Below are positions 1 through 8,489 of a DNA stretch of 64,000 bases, one piece after another. The translations under genes were made by a program, and so were the position numbers. Source of the stretch: Actinomadura spongiicola (GTDB lineage: Bacteria; Actinomycetota; Actinomycetes; Streptosporangiales; Streptosporangiaceae); the NCBI RefSeq assembly GCF_003432485.1, contig NZ_QVNQ01000003.1, forward strand, positions 62,001 through 126,000, written 5' to 3'. Under the pieces are notes generated by a model. That model made no database searches. It worked only from the letters and a program-made list of their open reading frames with translations, and had not been told where the DNA came from. Every line of letters starts with the position of its first letter. The stretch's first letter is position 1.

Positions 1-153
1 CTCGTCCCGAGTCAACGCCAAGATCGGCCCGGCGCCCTGAGCCTTGGTATCGCGGACACCGATCATGCCATCCGCCGAGCGTCCCACCTCAACGCAGGAT
101 TCGCCGGGATCGCTGTGACGTGACTTACGCCATTGAGCGTACTTCTTGGTCAT
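1..153 (-). CDS. DUF397 domain protein, 3' part outside window
   Basis: The 51 visible residues begin MTKKYAQWRKS, then CVEVGRSADG and VRDTK, which is the DUF397 pattern (W-R-K-S near the N terminus, C-V-E-V in the middle, V-R-D-S/T-K). These are small proteins of unknown mechanism, abundant in actinomycetes and usually encoded directly after an XRE/DUF5753 regulator. That is the arrangement here: the ATG at 153 overlaps the TGA of the upstream regulator by four bases (ATGA). The regulator is broken, so this gene may now depend on readthrough transcription. The C terminus lies left of the window. By family analogy it could be a small partner or antagonist of the regulator; nothing in the sequence proves that. 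Confidence 0.85.
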   Translation of the reverse strand, partial: MTKKYAQWRKSRHSDPGESCVEVGRSADGMIGVRDTKAQGAGPILALTRDE

Positions 154-885
154 ACAGGGGGCCCTATCTTGTCAGTTAGCCTCTTCGCGGTCTCGGTCAG
201 TAGCGCCAGGCTGTCCTCGGGGGCAAGCGCTGCCTGAGCGAGACCCTCATACCTCTGTCTATAACGTTTCACCTCGCGGCGCTCGGTGTGAACCAAGTCC
301 GTGGTGTGCGTCGCGATGACAGCCATTGGCGGGTCTGCGAGTCCGGGAACGTGAACAGGGAGAACGTCACCTTCGGGAGAAGCGCGTCGGCAATATACGC
401 GTCCACAGGAAGTATCCGCACAGCCAGCCTGGGCTCTGCGGCGACCAGATCGGCTATATGGGTCAGCTGAGCAGCCACGATCGATGGCGCCACGTTGAGG
501 CGACGAGTGATCACCTCATCGATGATGAACTCGTAGGTCGGGCCGTCCGGGCGTAGGACCGTCTTCAGGCGCCGAATTCGAGGTCGGCGTAGAGCCGTTG
601 GCGGGGTCCCATGGATTGTCTATAGCGGTCCCACCAGCCCTTGACCGCGGCCTCGTGGGCGAGGCGTATGATTCTCTCCCACTCCTCACCTGTGACGCCG
701 AGGATGTCGAGTATCGACATGACGACGGCGACGTCGGGGCGACCGGCGGCTGTTTCGAGACGGCTGATCTTCGTACGTGAGTAGTAGAGGCGTTTGGCGA
801 GGTCCTCGGTGAGGATGCCGTGCTCCTCGCGGAGCGCTCGCAGCTCGGTGGCGAGTTTTAGGCGGCGTACGTACGGGCTGACCAT
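150..885 (-). pseudogene. XRE-family regulator with DUF5753 domain, broken by frameshifts and a deletion
   Basis: Three pieces in different frames rebuild one protein. Bases 885-565 encode an N-terminal helix-turn-helix (LATELRALREEHG, then RTKISRLETAAGRP) and end in a stop after YADLEFGA. The next piece, about 560-320, resumes in another frame with VLRPDGPTYEFIIDEVITRR, a DUF5753 segment. A third frame, from about 325, gives MAVIATHTTDLVHTERREV and continues to EDSLALLTETAKRL before TGA at 152-150. Compared with intact family members (about 280 aa), roughly 50 residues between YADLE and VLRPDG are missing, in addition to two frameshifts. The HTH piece might still be made as a 106-aa protein. 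Sequencing error could explain one frameshift but not the deletion. Confidence 0.8.
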
Positions 886-1034
886 GGCGAACCCCCGGGG
901 AGCAGGAACGTAATCGTCTCACTACCCTATGTACACGAGATGTGCTTCTCACGCGGGGAAATCAGTGGATCGCCAGGCCGAACATGGCCATGAATTCTTT
1001 CGAACACTAAACAAATGGTGTTAATGGGCCGAAT

Positions 1035-1062
1035 GCCCTCGCGTCTGTGGGGACGCGAGGGC
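1035..1062 (-). terminator. Terminator-like hairpin after gnd
   Basis: An 11-bp perfect inverted repeat, GCCCTCGCGTC (1035-1045) and GACGCGAGGGC (1052-1062), with a six-base loop, lies 12 bases past the gnd stop. No U-run follows, which is usual for actinobacterial terminators. The rest of 886-1074 shows no gene. Confidence 0.6.
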
Positions 1063-1074
1063 TGCGCCAGCGGG

Positions 1075-2496
1075 TCAGGAGGTGATTTCGGTGCGGTCGG
1101 CGCCCCAGAGGGTGTGGTAGGTGCCTTCGCGGTCTACGCGGCGGTAGGTGTGGGCGCCGAAGTAGTCGCGTTGGCCCTGGGTGAGGGCGGCGGGGAGGCG
1201 CTTGGCCCGGAGTGAGTCGTAGTAGGCGAGGGCGGTGGAGAAGCCGGGGGCCGGGATGCCCAGTTTCGCGGCCGTGGCGACCACCTCGCGCCAGGCGTCC
1301 TGGGCGTCGCCGACCGCTTCGGTGAAGTGGGGGTCGGTGAGGAGGGTGGGGGTCCGCGGGTCGGCCTCGTAGGCGGCGCGGATGCGGTCGAGGAAGCGGG
1401 CGCGGATGATGCAGCCGCCGCGCCAGATGGTGGCCATCGCGCCGAGGTCGACGTTCCAGCCGTATTCGGCACTGCCCGCCTGGATCTCGTGGAAGCCCTG
1501 CGCGTAGGCGACGATCTTGGACGCGTACAGGGCCTTCTCGACGGCGTCGGGGAGGGTGGACGCGGCGGCACCGCGGGACGGGCCCGGGAGACCCTGGGCG
1601 GCTTCACGGAGGGCGGCGTGGCCGGAGACGGAGCGGGCGAAGACGGCCTCGGCGATGCCGCCCACGGGGACGCCGAGGTCGAGGGCGGTCTGAACGGTCC
1701 AGCGGCCGGTGCCCTTCTGCTCGGCCTGGTCGAGGACGACGTCCACGAACGGGCGGCCGGTCGCGGCGTCGGTGTGCGCGAGGACCTCGGCGGTGATCTC
1801 GATGAGGTAGGACTCCAGGCGGCCGGTGTTCCAGGTGCGGAAGACCTCGGCGATCTCGGCGGGCTCCAGGCCCGCGCCATGGCGGAGCAGATCGTAGGAT
1901 TCGGCGATCAACTGCATATCGGCGTATTCAATGCCGTTGTGCACCATTTTTACGAAATGTCCAGCGCCGTCGGGGCCGACATGGGCGCAGCATGGGGTTC
2001 CGTCGACCTTGGCGGAAATGTCTTCCAAGAGGGGGCCGAGCGCGGCATAGGATTCGGCGGAGCCGCCCGGCATGATGCTCGGGCCGTGCAGCGCGCCCTC
2101 CTCGCCGCCGGAGATGCCGGTGCCGACGAAGTGGACGCCGCGTTCGCGCAGGGCGGACTCGCGGCGGCGGGTGTCGGCGAAGTTGGCGTTGCCGCCGTCG
2201 ACGATCATGTCGCCGGGCTCCAGGAGCGGCGCGAACTCGTCGATGACCGCGTCGGTCGGGTCGCCCGCCTTCACCATGATGACCAGGCGACGGGGGCGTT
2301 CCAGGGAGGCCACGAAACGCTCGGCGGTCTCGGCCGGAAGGAAGGTACCCTCGTGGCCGAACTCGTCCACGAGGGACTTGGTGCGGGCGGGGCTACGGTT
2401 GTGCACGGCGACGGAATGTCCGTGCCGGGCCAGGTTACGGGCCAGGTTGCGGCCCATCACCGCGAGTCCGGTGACGCCGATACGTGCCGTTTCCAT
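1075..2496 (-). CDS. gnd: 6-phosphogluconate dehydrogenase, decarboxylating
   Basis: Oxidises 6-phosphogluconate to ribulose 5-phosphate and CO2 with NADP+ in the cytosolic pentose phosphate pathway. The 473-aa product has the family's usual full length. The Rossmann motif GLAVMG is at residues 10-15; the family signature GISGGEEGA at 127-135; catalytic KMVHNG at 183-188 (Lys183, Asn187); and the C-terminal substrate loop starts with FGAHTYRR. The start at 2496 is chosen because AAGGAG lies about eight bases upstream; an in-frame codon 18 bases further upstream lacks this. The gene is divergent from the HAD/GH65 pair, with about 140 bp between them. Confidence 0.95.
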   Translation of the reverse strand: METARIGVTGLAVMGRNLARNLARHGHSVAVHNRSPARTKSLVDEFGHEGTFLPAETAERFVASLERPRRLVIMVKAGDPTDAVIDEFAPLLEPGDMIVDGGNANFADTRRRESALRERGVHFVGTGISGGEEGALHGPSIMPGGSAESYAALGPLLEDISAKVDGTPCCAHVGPDGAGHFVKMVHNGIEYADMQLIAESYDLLRHGAGLEPAEIAEVFRTWNTGRLESYLIEITAEVLAHTDAATGRPFVDVVLDQAEQKGTGRWTVQTALDLGVPVGGIAEAVFARSVSGHAALREAAQGLPGPSRGAAASTLPDAVEKALYASKIVAYAQGFHEIQAGSAEYGWNVDLGAMATIWRGGCIIRARFLDRIRAAYEADPRTPTLLTDPHFTEAVGDAQDAWREVVATAAKLGIPAPGFSTALAYYDSLRAKRLPAALTQGQRDYFGAHTYRRVDREGTYHTLWGADRTEITS

Positions 2497-2637
2497 TGGC
2501 TCGCTCCTTCTCATATGCCACCCTGATCAAGGGGTTGTACGCGGAATCCCGATCCCTCGTTCGAGCGTCGGCTTTCGCCTGCCCGCGCGTGGGCGTTGGG
2601 AATCTCTTCAACGGTGACATTCTTTCAGGGGGTGCGG

Positions 2638-3384
2638 ATGCTGGGACTGCCGGACGAGGCGGCAGCGTGTCTCTTCGATCTCGACGGGGTGCTGACCAGG
2701 ACGGCGGCGGTGCACGCCGCGGCCTGGAAGGAGATGTTCGACGGCTACCTCCGCGAGCGGGCGGAACGGTCCGGTGAGCCCTTCACCGAGTTCGACGTGG
2801 TGAAGGACTACGGCCGGTACGTCGACGGGAAGAAGCGCGAGGACGGGACGCGTTCCTTCCTCGAGTCGCGCGGCGTCGAGCTCCCCGAGGGCGCGCCGGA
2901 CGATCCGCCGGAGCGCGAGACGATCCGCGGCCTCGGCAACCGCAAGAACGCGCTGGTCCTCAAGTTCATCGAGGAGAAGGGCGTCGAGACGTTCGACGGC
3001 TCGATCGACTACGTGCGCGCCGCGCGGGAAGCGGGGTTGAAGACGGCGGTCGTGTCGTCGAGCGCCAACACCGTCCAGGTGCTGCGGACGGTCGGCATCA
3101 CCGACCTGTTCGACGCGCGGGTCGACGGCGTGATCGCGGCCGAGCGGCGGCTGCCGGGCAAGCCCGCGCCCGACATGTTCCTCGAAGGGGCGCGGGAGTT
3201 GGGCGTCCCGGCGGAGCGGGCGGTGGTGTTCGAGGACGCCATCGCGGGCGTCCAGGCCGGGCGGGCCGGTGGGTTCGCCTACGTGGTCGGCGTCAACCGG
3301 GTCGACGGCGCCCATGCCGCGGCCCTCGCCGAGCACGCCGACATCGTGGTCTCCGACCTGTCCGAACTGCTGGAGGTGAAGTGA
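2638..3384 (+). CDS. HAD-family beta-phosphoglucomutase-like hydrolase
   Basis: A 248-aa HAD phosphatase/mutase with all four motifs: FDLDGVLT near residue 14 (nucleophile and acid Asp), VVSSS (motif II), a Lys in GKPAPDMF (motif III) and VFEDA (motif IV), plus a helical cap. Members encoded beside GH65 phosphorylases convert beta-glucose 1-phosphate to glucose 6-phosphate, and here the stop overlaps the GTG start of the GH65 gene by four bases, so the two are translationally coupled. The ATG at 2638 is preferred over one 42 bases upstream because AGGGGGTG precedes it. Specificity for beta-glucose 1-phosphate is inferred from the partner. Confidence 0.85.
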   Translation: MLGLPDEAAACLFDLDGVLTRTAAVHAAAWKEMFDGYLRERAERSGEPFTEFDVVKDYGRYVDGKKREDGTRSFLESRGVELPEGAPDDPPERETIRGLGNRKNALVLKFIEEKGVETFDGSIDYVRAAREAGLKTAVVSSSANTVQVLRTVGITDLFDARVDGVIAAERRLPGKPAPDMFLEGARELGVPAERAVVFEDAIAGVQAGRAGGFAYVVGVNRVDGAHAAALAEHADIVVSDLSELLEVK

Positions 3385-5780
3385 CCGAGCATGAGGGGCT
3401 GAGCGGGGCCGACCGGCCTGTGTTCACGGTGGAGCCCTGGTGCGTGCGCGAGCCGGAACTACGGCTCGACCGGCTGGCTCAGACCGAGTCGGTGTTCGCG
3501 CTGTCCAACGGCCATGTGGGGATGCGCGGCAACCTCGACGAGGGAGAACCTCACGGGCTGCCGGGCACCTATCTGAACTCGTTCTACGAGCAGCGTCCGC
3601 TGCCGCACGCCGAGACGGCGTACGGGTATCCGGAGTCGGGCCAGACGGTGATCAACGTCACCAACGGCAAGGTGATCCGGCTGCTGGTCGACGACGAGCC
3701 GCTCGACGTGCGGTACGGCCGCGTCCTGCACCATGAGCGGGTCCTGGACATGCGGGCGGGAACGCTCACCCGGCAGGTGGAGTGGACGTCCCCGGCCGAC
3801 AAGACGATCAAGGTGACGTCGGTCCGGATGGTGTCGCTGACACAGCGGGCCGTGGCGGCGATCTGCTACGAGGTCGAACCGGTGGACGGGGCGGTCCGGG
3901 TGGTCGCGCAGTCGGAGCTGGTGGCCAACGAGGCGTTGCCGGGCGGCGGGAAGGACCCGCGGGCGTCGGCGATCCTGGAGAGCCCCCTCGTCAGCGAGGA
4001 GCACGTCGCCAACGGCACGAAGGTCCTGCTGCTGCACCGGACGCGGCGCAGCGGGCTGCGGATGGCGGCGGGCATGTCCCACGACATCAAGGGCCCGAAG
4101 TCGATGGCGATCGACACCGAGAGCTCCAACGACGTCGGCCGGTTGACGGTCGCGACGCGCCTGGAGCCGGGGCAGAAGCTGCGCATCGTCAAGTACATCG
4201 CGTACGGGTGGTCGAGTCGGCGGTCGCGTCCGGCGCTGCACGACCAGGTGGTCGGGGCGCTGGCGGGCGCGCGGCAGACCGGCTGGGACGGGCTGCTCGA
4301 CGAGCAGCGCGCGTACCTGGACGAGTTCTGGGAGGGCGCGGACGTCGAGGTCGAAGGCGACGCGGAGATCCAGCAGGCCGTCCGGTTCGGGCTGTTCCAC
4401 GTCATGCAGGCGGGGGCGCGCGCCGAACGGCGCATGATCCCGGCGAAGGGGCTGACGGGCCCCGGCTACGACGGTCACACGTTCTGGGACACCGAGACGT
4501 TCGTCATGCCGGTCCTGACCTACACCTCGCCGGGCGCGGCGGCGGACGCGCTGGCGTGGCGGCACATGACGCTGCCGCTGGCGATCGAGCGCGCCACTCA
4601 GCTCGGTCTGGAGGGCGCCGCGTTCCCGTGGCGGACGATCCGCGGCCACGAGTGCTCCGGGTACTGGCCCGCCGGGACGGCCGCGTTCCACATCAACGCC
4701 GACATCGCCGACGCCGTCGTCCGATATGTCGACGCGACGCGGGACGAACAGTTCGAGCGGGAGATCGGCCTGGACCTGGTGGTGCAGACCGCCCGGCTGT
4801 GGCGGAGCCTCGGCCACCACGACGTCGGCGGCGTGTTCCGCATCGACGGCGTCACCGGCCCCGACGAGTACAGCGCGATCGTGGACAACAACGTCTACAC
4901 CAACCTCATGGCGCGCCGTAATCTCCAGGAGGCCGCGGAGATGGCGATGCGCCACCCGGACGTGGCGGACCGGCTGGGCGTGGACGCCGAGGAGGCCGCG
5001 TCGTGGCGGGACGCGGCGGCGGCGATGCTGATCCCCTACGACGACCGGCTCGGGGTCCACCCGCAGAGCGAGGGGTTCACCAACCACGCCCGCTGGGACT
5101 TCGCGGCCACCAAACCCGACCACTATCCGCTGCTGCTGAACTTCCCGTACTTCGACCTGTACCGCAAGCAGGTCGTCAAGCAGGCCGACCTGGTGCTGGC
5201 GCTGCATCTGTGCGGTGAGGCGTTCACCGAGGAGCAGAAGGCCCGCGACTTCGCCTACTACGAGGGTCTGACCGTCCGGGACTCCTCGCTGTCGGCGCAG
5301 ACGCAGGCGGTGGTGGCGGCGGAGGTCGGGCAGCTGGAGCTGGCGCACGACTATCTCGGCGAGACCGCGCTGATGGACCTGCACGACCTGAACCGCAACA
5401 CCCGCGACGGGCTGCACATCGCGTCGATGGCGGGGGCGTGGAGCGGGCTCGTCGCCGGGTTCGGCGGGATGCGGGCGGGCGGCGGTGAGCTGCGGTTCGC
5501 GCCGCGGCTGCCGGGCGGCATCAGCCGGTTGGCGTTCCGGATGCGGTACCGGGGCACGCTGATCAAGGTGAACGTGACGGCGGAGGCCGCCTCGTACGAG
5601 CTGCTGGACGGCCCCGGAATCAAACTGTGGCATCACGGTGAGCCGTTCACGCTCGGGGACGAGCCGATCGAGCTGCCGATCGAGCCGATCCCGGTGCGTC
5701 CGGCGCCCGCGCAGCCGTCCGGACGGGAGCCGATGCCGCGCCGCATCGACCCCCACGGACGGGACCTGCGCCGCCGCTGA
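3381..5780 (+). CDS. GH65 family disaccharide phosphorylase (trehalose/maltose/kojibiose type)
   Basis: A 799-aa glycoside hydrolase family 65 protein: N-terminal beta-sandwich, linker, (alpha/alpha)6 barrel and C-terminal beta domain, the usual size. Barrel motifs are HTFWDTETF, GYWPAGTAAFHIN, and TGPDEYSAIVDNN, where Glu496 is the presumed general acid. KQADLVLAL and DSSLSAQTQ follow near the phosphate site. GH65 phosphorylases split an alpha-linked glucose disaccharide with phosphate, giving beta-glucose 1-phosphate and glucose. The coupled HAD mutase supports a phosphorolytic role. Trehalose or maltose are the likeliest substrates, but motifs alone do not separate them from kojibiose or nigerose. 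The GTG start is preceded by GGAGG. Confidence 0.88.
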   Translation: MTEHEGLSGADRPVFTVEPWCVREPELRLDRLAQTESVFALSNGHVGMRGNLDEGEPHGLPGTYLNSFYEQRPLPHAETAYGYPESGQTVINVTNGKVIRLLVDDEPLDVRYGRVLHHERVLDMRAGTLTRQVEWTSPADKTIKVTSVRMVSLTQRAVAAICYEVEPVDGAVRVVAQSELVANEALPGGGKDPRASAILESPLVSEEHVANGTKVLLLHRTRRSGLRMAAGMSHDIKGPKSMAIDTESSNDVGRLTVATRLEPGQKLRIVKYIAYGWSSRRSRPALHDQVVGALAGARQTGWDGLLDEQRAYLDEFWEGADVEVEGDAEIQQAVRFGLFHVMQAGARAERRMIPAKGLTGPGYDGHTFWDTETFVMPVLTYTSPGAAADALAWRHMTLPLAIERATQLGLEGAAFPWRTIRGHECSGYWPAGTAAFHINADIADAVVRYVDATRDEQFEREIGLDLVVQTARLWRSLGHHDVGGVFRIDGVTGPDEYSAIVDNNVYTNLMARRNLQEAAEMAMRHPDVADRLGVDAEEAASWRDAAAAMLIPYDDRLGVHPQSEGFTNHARWDFAATKPDHYPLLLNFPYFDLYRKQVVKQADLVLALHLCGEAFTEEQKARDFAYYEGLTVRDSSLSAQTQAVVAAEVGQLELAHDYLGETALMDLHDLNRNTRDGLHIASMAGAWSGLVAGFGGMRAGGGELRFAPRLPGGISRLAFRMRYRGTLIKVNVTAEAASYELLDGPGIKLWHHGEPFTLGDEPIELPIEPIPVRPAPAQPSGREPMPRRIDPHGRDLRRR

Positions 5781-5798
5781 CGGGATCGGCGGACCGGT

Positions 5799-5823
5799 GC
5801 GGCCGACGGGTTCAGTCGGCCGT
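5799..5823. terminator. Hairpin between convergent GH65 and soxR genes
   Basis: CGGCCGAC (5800-5807) pairs perfectly with GTCGGCCG (5815-5822) around a seven-base loop. It lies 20 bases after the GH65 stop and spans the soxR stop codon, so it could end transcription from both sides. Confidence 0.5.
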
Positions 5824-6351
5824 GCAGGAGGCGGCCCGGCAGGGATTCGGCGCGTTCCGTTCGTTCGGTGTTCCACCGGACGGGCGGGACGCGCCGCGCC
5901 GGGCGAGGAGCCGACGCGGCCCGGGCCCCTCGTCGCCAAGCCGGTCGTAGGGGTTGGCGAGGGCACATTTGTGGATGGACAGGCAGCCGCAGCCGATGCA
6001 GTCGGTGAGGTCGTCGCGGAGCCGTTCGAGCTGACGGATCCGCTCGTCGAGGCCGCCGCGCCACATCTCCGACAGCCGCGCCCAGTCCTCCACGGTGGGG
6101 GTGCGTTCCTCCGGGAGGGTGGCGAGGGCGTCGCGGATCTCGCTGAGCGGGATGCCGACGCGCTGCGAGACCCTGATGAACGACACCCGGCGGAGCGTGT
6201 CGCGGGTGAAGCGCCGCTGGTTGCCCGCCGTGCGGCGGCTGTGGATCAGTCCCTTGGACTCGTAGAAGTGCAGCGCCGAGACGGCCACGCCGCTCCGCTC
6301 GGCGAGCTGTCCGACGGTCAGTTCATGCAACCGGTGCTCAAGCCGCGTCAT
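5812..6351 (-). CDS. soxR: Redox-sensitive MerR-family activator SoxR
   Basis: A 179-aa MerR-type regulator. The N-terminal winged helix begins LTVGQLAERSGVAVSALHFYE, then a dimerisation helix, then CIGCGCLSIHKC, the C-x2-C-x-C-x5-C cluster that binds the [2Fe-2S] centre sensing redox-cycling compounds. Actinobacterial SoxR usually responds to endogenous pigments or antibiotics rather than running a SoxS cascade. The C-terminal tail beyond the cluster is about 45 residues, rich in Arg and Pro. An ATG three codons upstream (6360) is also possible; 6351 has AGGA about nine bases before it. A SoxR box precedes the gene, suggesting autoregulation. Confidence 0.9.
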   Translation of the reverse strand: MTRLEHRLHELTVGQLAERSGVAVSALHFYESKGLIHSRRTAGNQRRFTRDTLRRVSFIRVSQRVGIPLSEIRDALATLPEERTPTVEDWARLSEMWRGGLDERIRQLERLRDDLTDCIGCGCLSIHKCALANPYDRLGDEGPGPRRLLARRGASRPSGGTPNERNAPNPCRAASCTAD

Positions 6352-6369
6352 GAACCGCATCCTATGCGA

Positions 6370-6387
6370 CCTCAACCGAGGTCGAGG
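6370..6387. promoter_or_regulatory. SoxR box upstream of soxR
   Basis: CCTCAACCGAGGTCGAGG fits the 18-bp SoxR operator architecture, CCTCAA, six bases, TTGAGG, with one mismatch (TCGAGG for TTGAGG). It lies 19 bases upstream of the chosen soxR start, where SoxR sites commonly sit within a promoter spacer. The nested palindrome GACCTC-AACC-GAGGTC (6368-6383) adds symmetry. Confidence 0.65.
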
Positions 6388-6402
6388 TTCATCGGGAGGC
6401 GT

Positions 6403-6429
6403 CCGCCCGCCGAGGTCGTCGGCGGGCGG
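6403..6429 (-). terminator. Strong hairpin after pckG
   Basis: CCGCCCGCCGA (6403-6413) pairs perfectly with TCGGCGGGCGG (6419-6429) around a five-base loop, 55 bases past the pckG stop. It separates pckG from the soxR promoter. Confidence 0.65.
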
Positions 6430-6484
6430 GCGCGCGGCGGCGTGCCGGTCTCCGGTGTGGCTCCTGCCTCGGTGAGGCGGAGGG

Positions 6485-8302
6485 TCAGTGCTCCAGGCGG
6501 CGGACGAGATCGTGGTACTCGTCCCACAGCGCCTTCGGCATGTGGTCGCCGAACTTCTCGAAGTGCTCGGGGACCAGGGCGGCCTCCTGCTTCCACACCT
6601 CGGTGTCGACGGACAGCAGCGTGTCGAGGTCGGCGTCGTCGAGGTCGAGGCCGTCGGTGTCGAGCGCCTCCCGGGTCGGCAGGTGCCCGATCGGGGTCTT
6701 GACGGCGTCGGCCTGCCCGTTGAGCCGCTCGACGATCCACTTCAGGACGCGGCTGTTCTCGCCGAAGCCGGGCCAGATGAACTTGCCGTCGGCGTTCTTG
6801 CGGAACCAGTTGACGTAGTAGATCCGCGGCAGCTTCTCGGCGTCGGTGGCCTTGCCGATCTCCAGCCAGTGGCCGAAGTAGTCGCCCATGTTGTAGCCGC
6901 AGAACGGCAGCATGGCGAACGGGTCGCGGCGCAGTTCGCCGACCGTGCCCTCGGCGGCGGCGGTCTTCTCGGACGCGACGTTGGCGCCGAGGAACACGCC
7001 CTGCTGCCAGTCGAACGACTCGGTGACGAGCGGGACCGCGGACGCGCGCCGCCCGCCGAACAGGATCGCCGAGATCGGGACGCCCTTCGGGTCCTCCCAC
7101 TCGTCGGCGATGATCGGGCACTGCCCGGCCGGGGTGGTGAAGCGGGCGTTCGGGTGGGCGGCCGGGGTCTCGGAGTCCGGGGTCCAGTCGTCACCGCGCC
7201 AGTCGGTGAGGTGCGCGGGCGGCTCGTCGGTGAGGCCCTCCCACCACACGTCGCCGTCGTCGGTGAGCGCGACGTTGGTGAAGATGCTGTTGCCCCACAG
7301 CGTCTTCACGGCGTTGGCGTTGGTGCTCTCGCCGGTGCCGGGCGCGACGCCGAAGAACCCGGCCTCCGGGTTGATGGCGTAGAGGCGGCCGTCGTCGCCG
7401 AACCGCATCCAGGCGATGTCGTCGCCGATCGTCTCGACCTTCCAGCCGGGGATGGTCGGCTCCAGCATGGCGAGGTTCGTCTTGCCGCACGCCGACGGGA
7501 ACGCGGCGGCGACGTACCGGGTCTCGCCGGTCGGGGGCGTCAGCTTCAGGACGAGCATGTGCTCGGCCATCCAGCCCTCGTCGCGCGCCATCGTGGACGC
7601 GATGCGCAGCGCGTAGCACTTCTTGCCGAGCAGCGCGTTGCCGCCGTACCCGGACCCGTAGGACCAGATCTCACGGGTCTCGGGGAAGTGGGTGATGTAC
7701 TTGGTGGAGTTGCACGGCCATTTCACGTCTTCCTGGCCGGGCTCCAGCGGGGCCCCGACGGAGTGGACGGCCTTGACGAAGGTCCCGCGTTCCTCGATGA
7801 GACGCAGCGCGTCCGTGCCCATCCGCGTCATGATCCGCATGGAGACGGCGACATAGGCGGAGTCGGTGATCTCCACGCCGAGCTGGGAGATGTTGCCGCC
7901 GAGCGGGCCCATGCAGAACGGCACCACGTACATGGTGCGGCCCTTCATGCAGCCGTCGAACAGGCCGCCGAGGGTCTCGCGCATCTCACCGGGCGCGATC
8001 CAGTTGTTGGTGGGACCGGCGTCCTCCTCCTTCTCGGAGCAGATGAACGTGCGGTCCTCGACGCGGGCCACGTCGGTCGGGTCGGACGCCGCGTAGAAGC
8101 TGTTGGGTCGTTTCGCCGGGTCGAGCCGCGTGAGCGTGCCCTGCTCCACGAGGAGACCCGTCAGCCGCTCCCATTCGGCGTCCGAGCCGTCGCACCATTC
8201 GACGCGGTCCGGCTTGGTCAGCTCGGCGATCCCGCGTACCCACTCCGTCAGTTCGCTGTGGCCGGTAGGGGGTTGATCAAGGCCGGGGACCTGGTTGGAC
8301 AC
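6485..8302 (-). CDS. pckG: Phosphoenolpyruvate carboxykinase (GTP)
   Basis: Interconverts oxaloacetate + GTP and phosphoenolpyruvate + CO2 + GDP, at the gluconeogenic/anaplerotic node. The 605-aa product matches the GTP-dependent class (about 605 aa in mycobacteria). PSACGKTN holds the P-loop, with Lys274; IGDDIAWM is the kinase-2/metal motif; FFGVAPGTG follows. [10 protein letters not shown] and ESFDWQQG are also typical. The GTG start at 8302 is chosen because GAAGGAG lies six bases upstream and the length then fits the family; an ATG at 8338 would add 12 residues. A GntR/DasR-like palindrome lies 65-78 bases upstream. Confidence 0.95.
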   Translation of the reverse strand: MSNQVPGLDQPPTGHSELTEWVRGIAELTKPDRVEWCDGSDAEWERLTGLLVEQGTLTRLDPAKRPNSFYAASDPTDVARVEDRTFICSEKEEDAGPTNNWIAPGEMRETLGGLFDGCMKGRTMYVVPFCMGPLGGNISQLGVEITDSAYVAVSMRIMTRMGTDALRLIEERGTFVKAVHSVGAPLEPGQEDVKWPCNSTKYITHFPETREIWSYGSGYGGNALLGKKCYALRIASTMARDEGWMAEHMLVLKLTPPTGETRYVAAAFPSACGKTNLAMLEPTIPGWKVETIGDDIAWMRFGDDGRLYAINPEAGFFGVAPGTGESTNANAVKTLWGNSIFTNVALTDDGDVWWEGLTDEPPAHLTDWRGDDWTPDSETPAAHPNARFTTPAGQCPIIADEWEDPKGVPISAILFGGRRASAVPLVTESFDWQQGVFLGANVASEKTAAAEGTVGELRRDPFAMLPFCGYNMGDYFGHWLEIGKATDAEKLPRIYYVNWFRKNADGKFIWPGFGENSRVLKWIVERLNGQADAVKTPIGHLPTREALDTDGLDLDDADLDTLLSVDTEVWKQEAALVPEHFEKFGDHMPKALWDEYHDLVRRLEH

Positions 8303-8366
8303 GGGCAACTCCTTCAGCTGTTCGCAGGATGTTTGCATGATGAACAAGACGCGCTGTTTTTGCCAT

Positions 8367-8380
8367 TTGGTCTGGACCAA
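8367..8380. promoter_or_regulatory. DasR/GntR-like operator upstream of pckG
   Basis: TTGGTCTGGACCAA is a near-palindrome containing TGGTCTGGACCA, one base away from the dre core TGGTCTAGACCA bound by DasR (HutC-type GntR family) in streptomycetes. It lies in the 187-bp gap between modC and pckG, in a locally AT-richer stretch likely to hold the pckG promoter. Other GntR regulators recognise similar sites. Confidence 0.5.
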
Positions 8381-8489
8381 TCCCGCCCATATTTGATGCT
8401 TCCTGCCCGATTTGTGATTGATCTCACTGGTACGGGACGGGACGTGCGTCACAGTGCGCGTTCCGGGGCGGGACCAGCCAGGGATGCGC

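Noticed and set aside
3459..5966. Minus-strand open frame opposite the GH65 gene
   Set aside because: Shadow of a clear GH65 coding region with Arg/Pro/Gln-rich translation.
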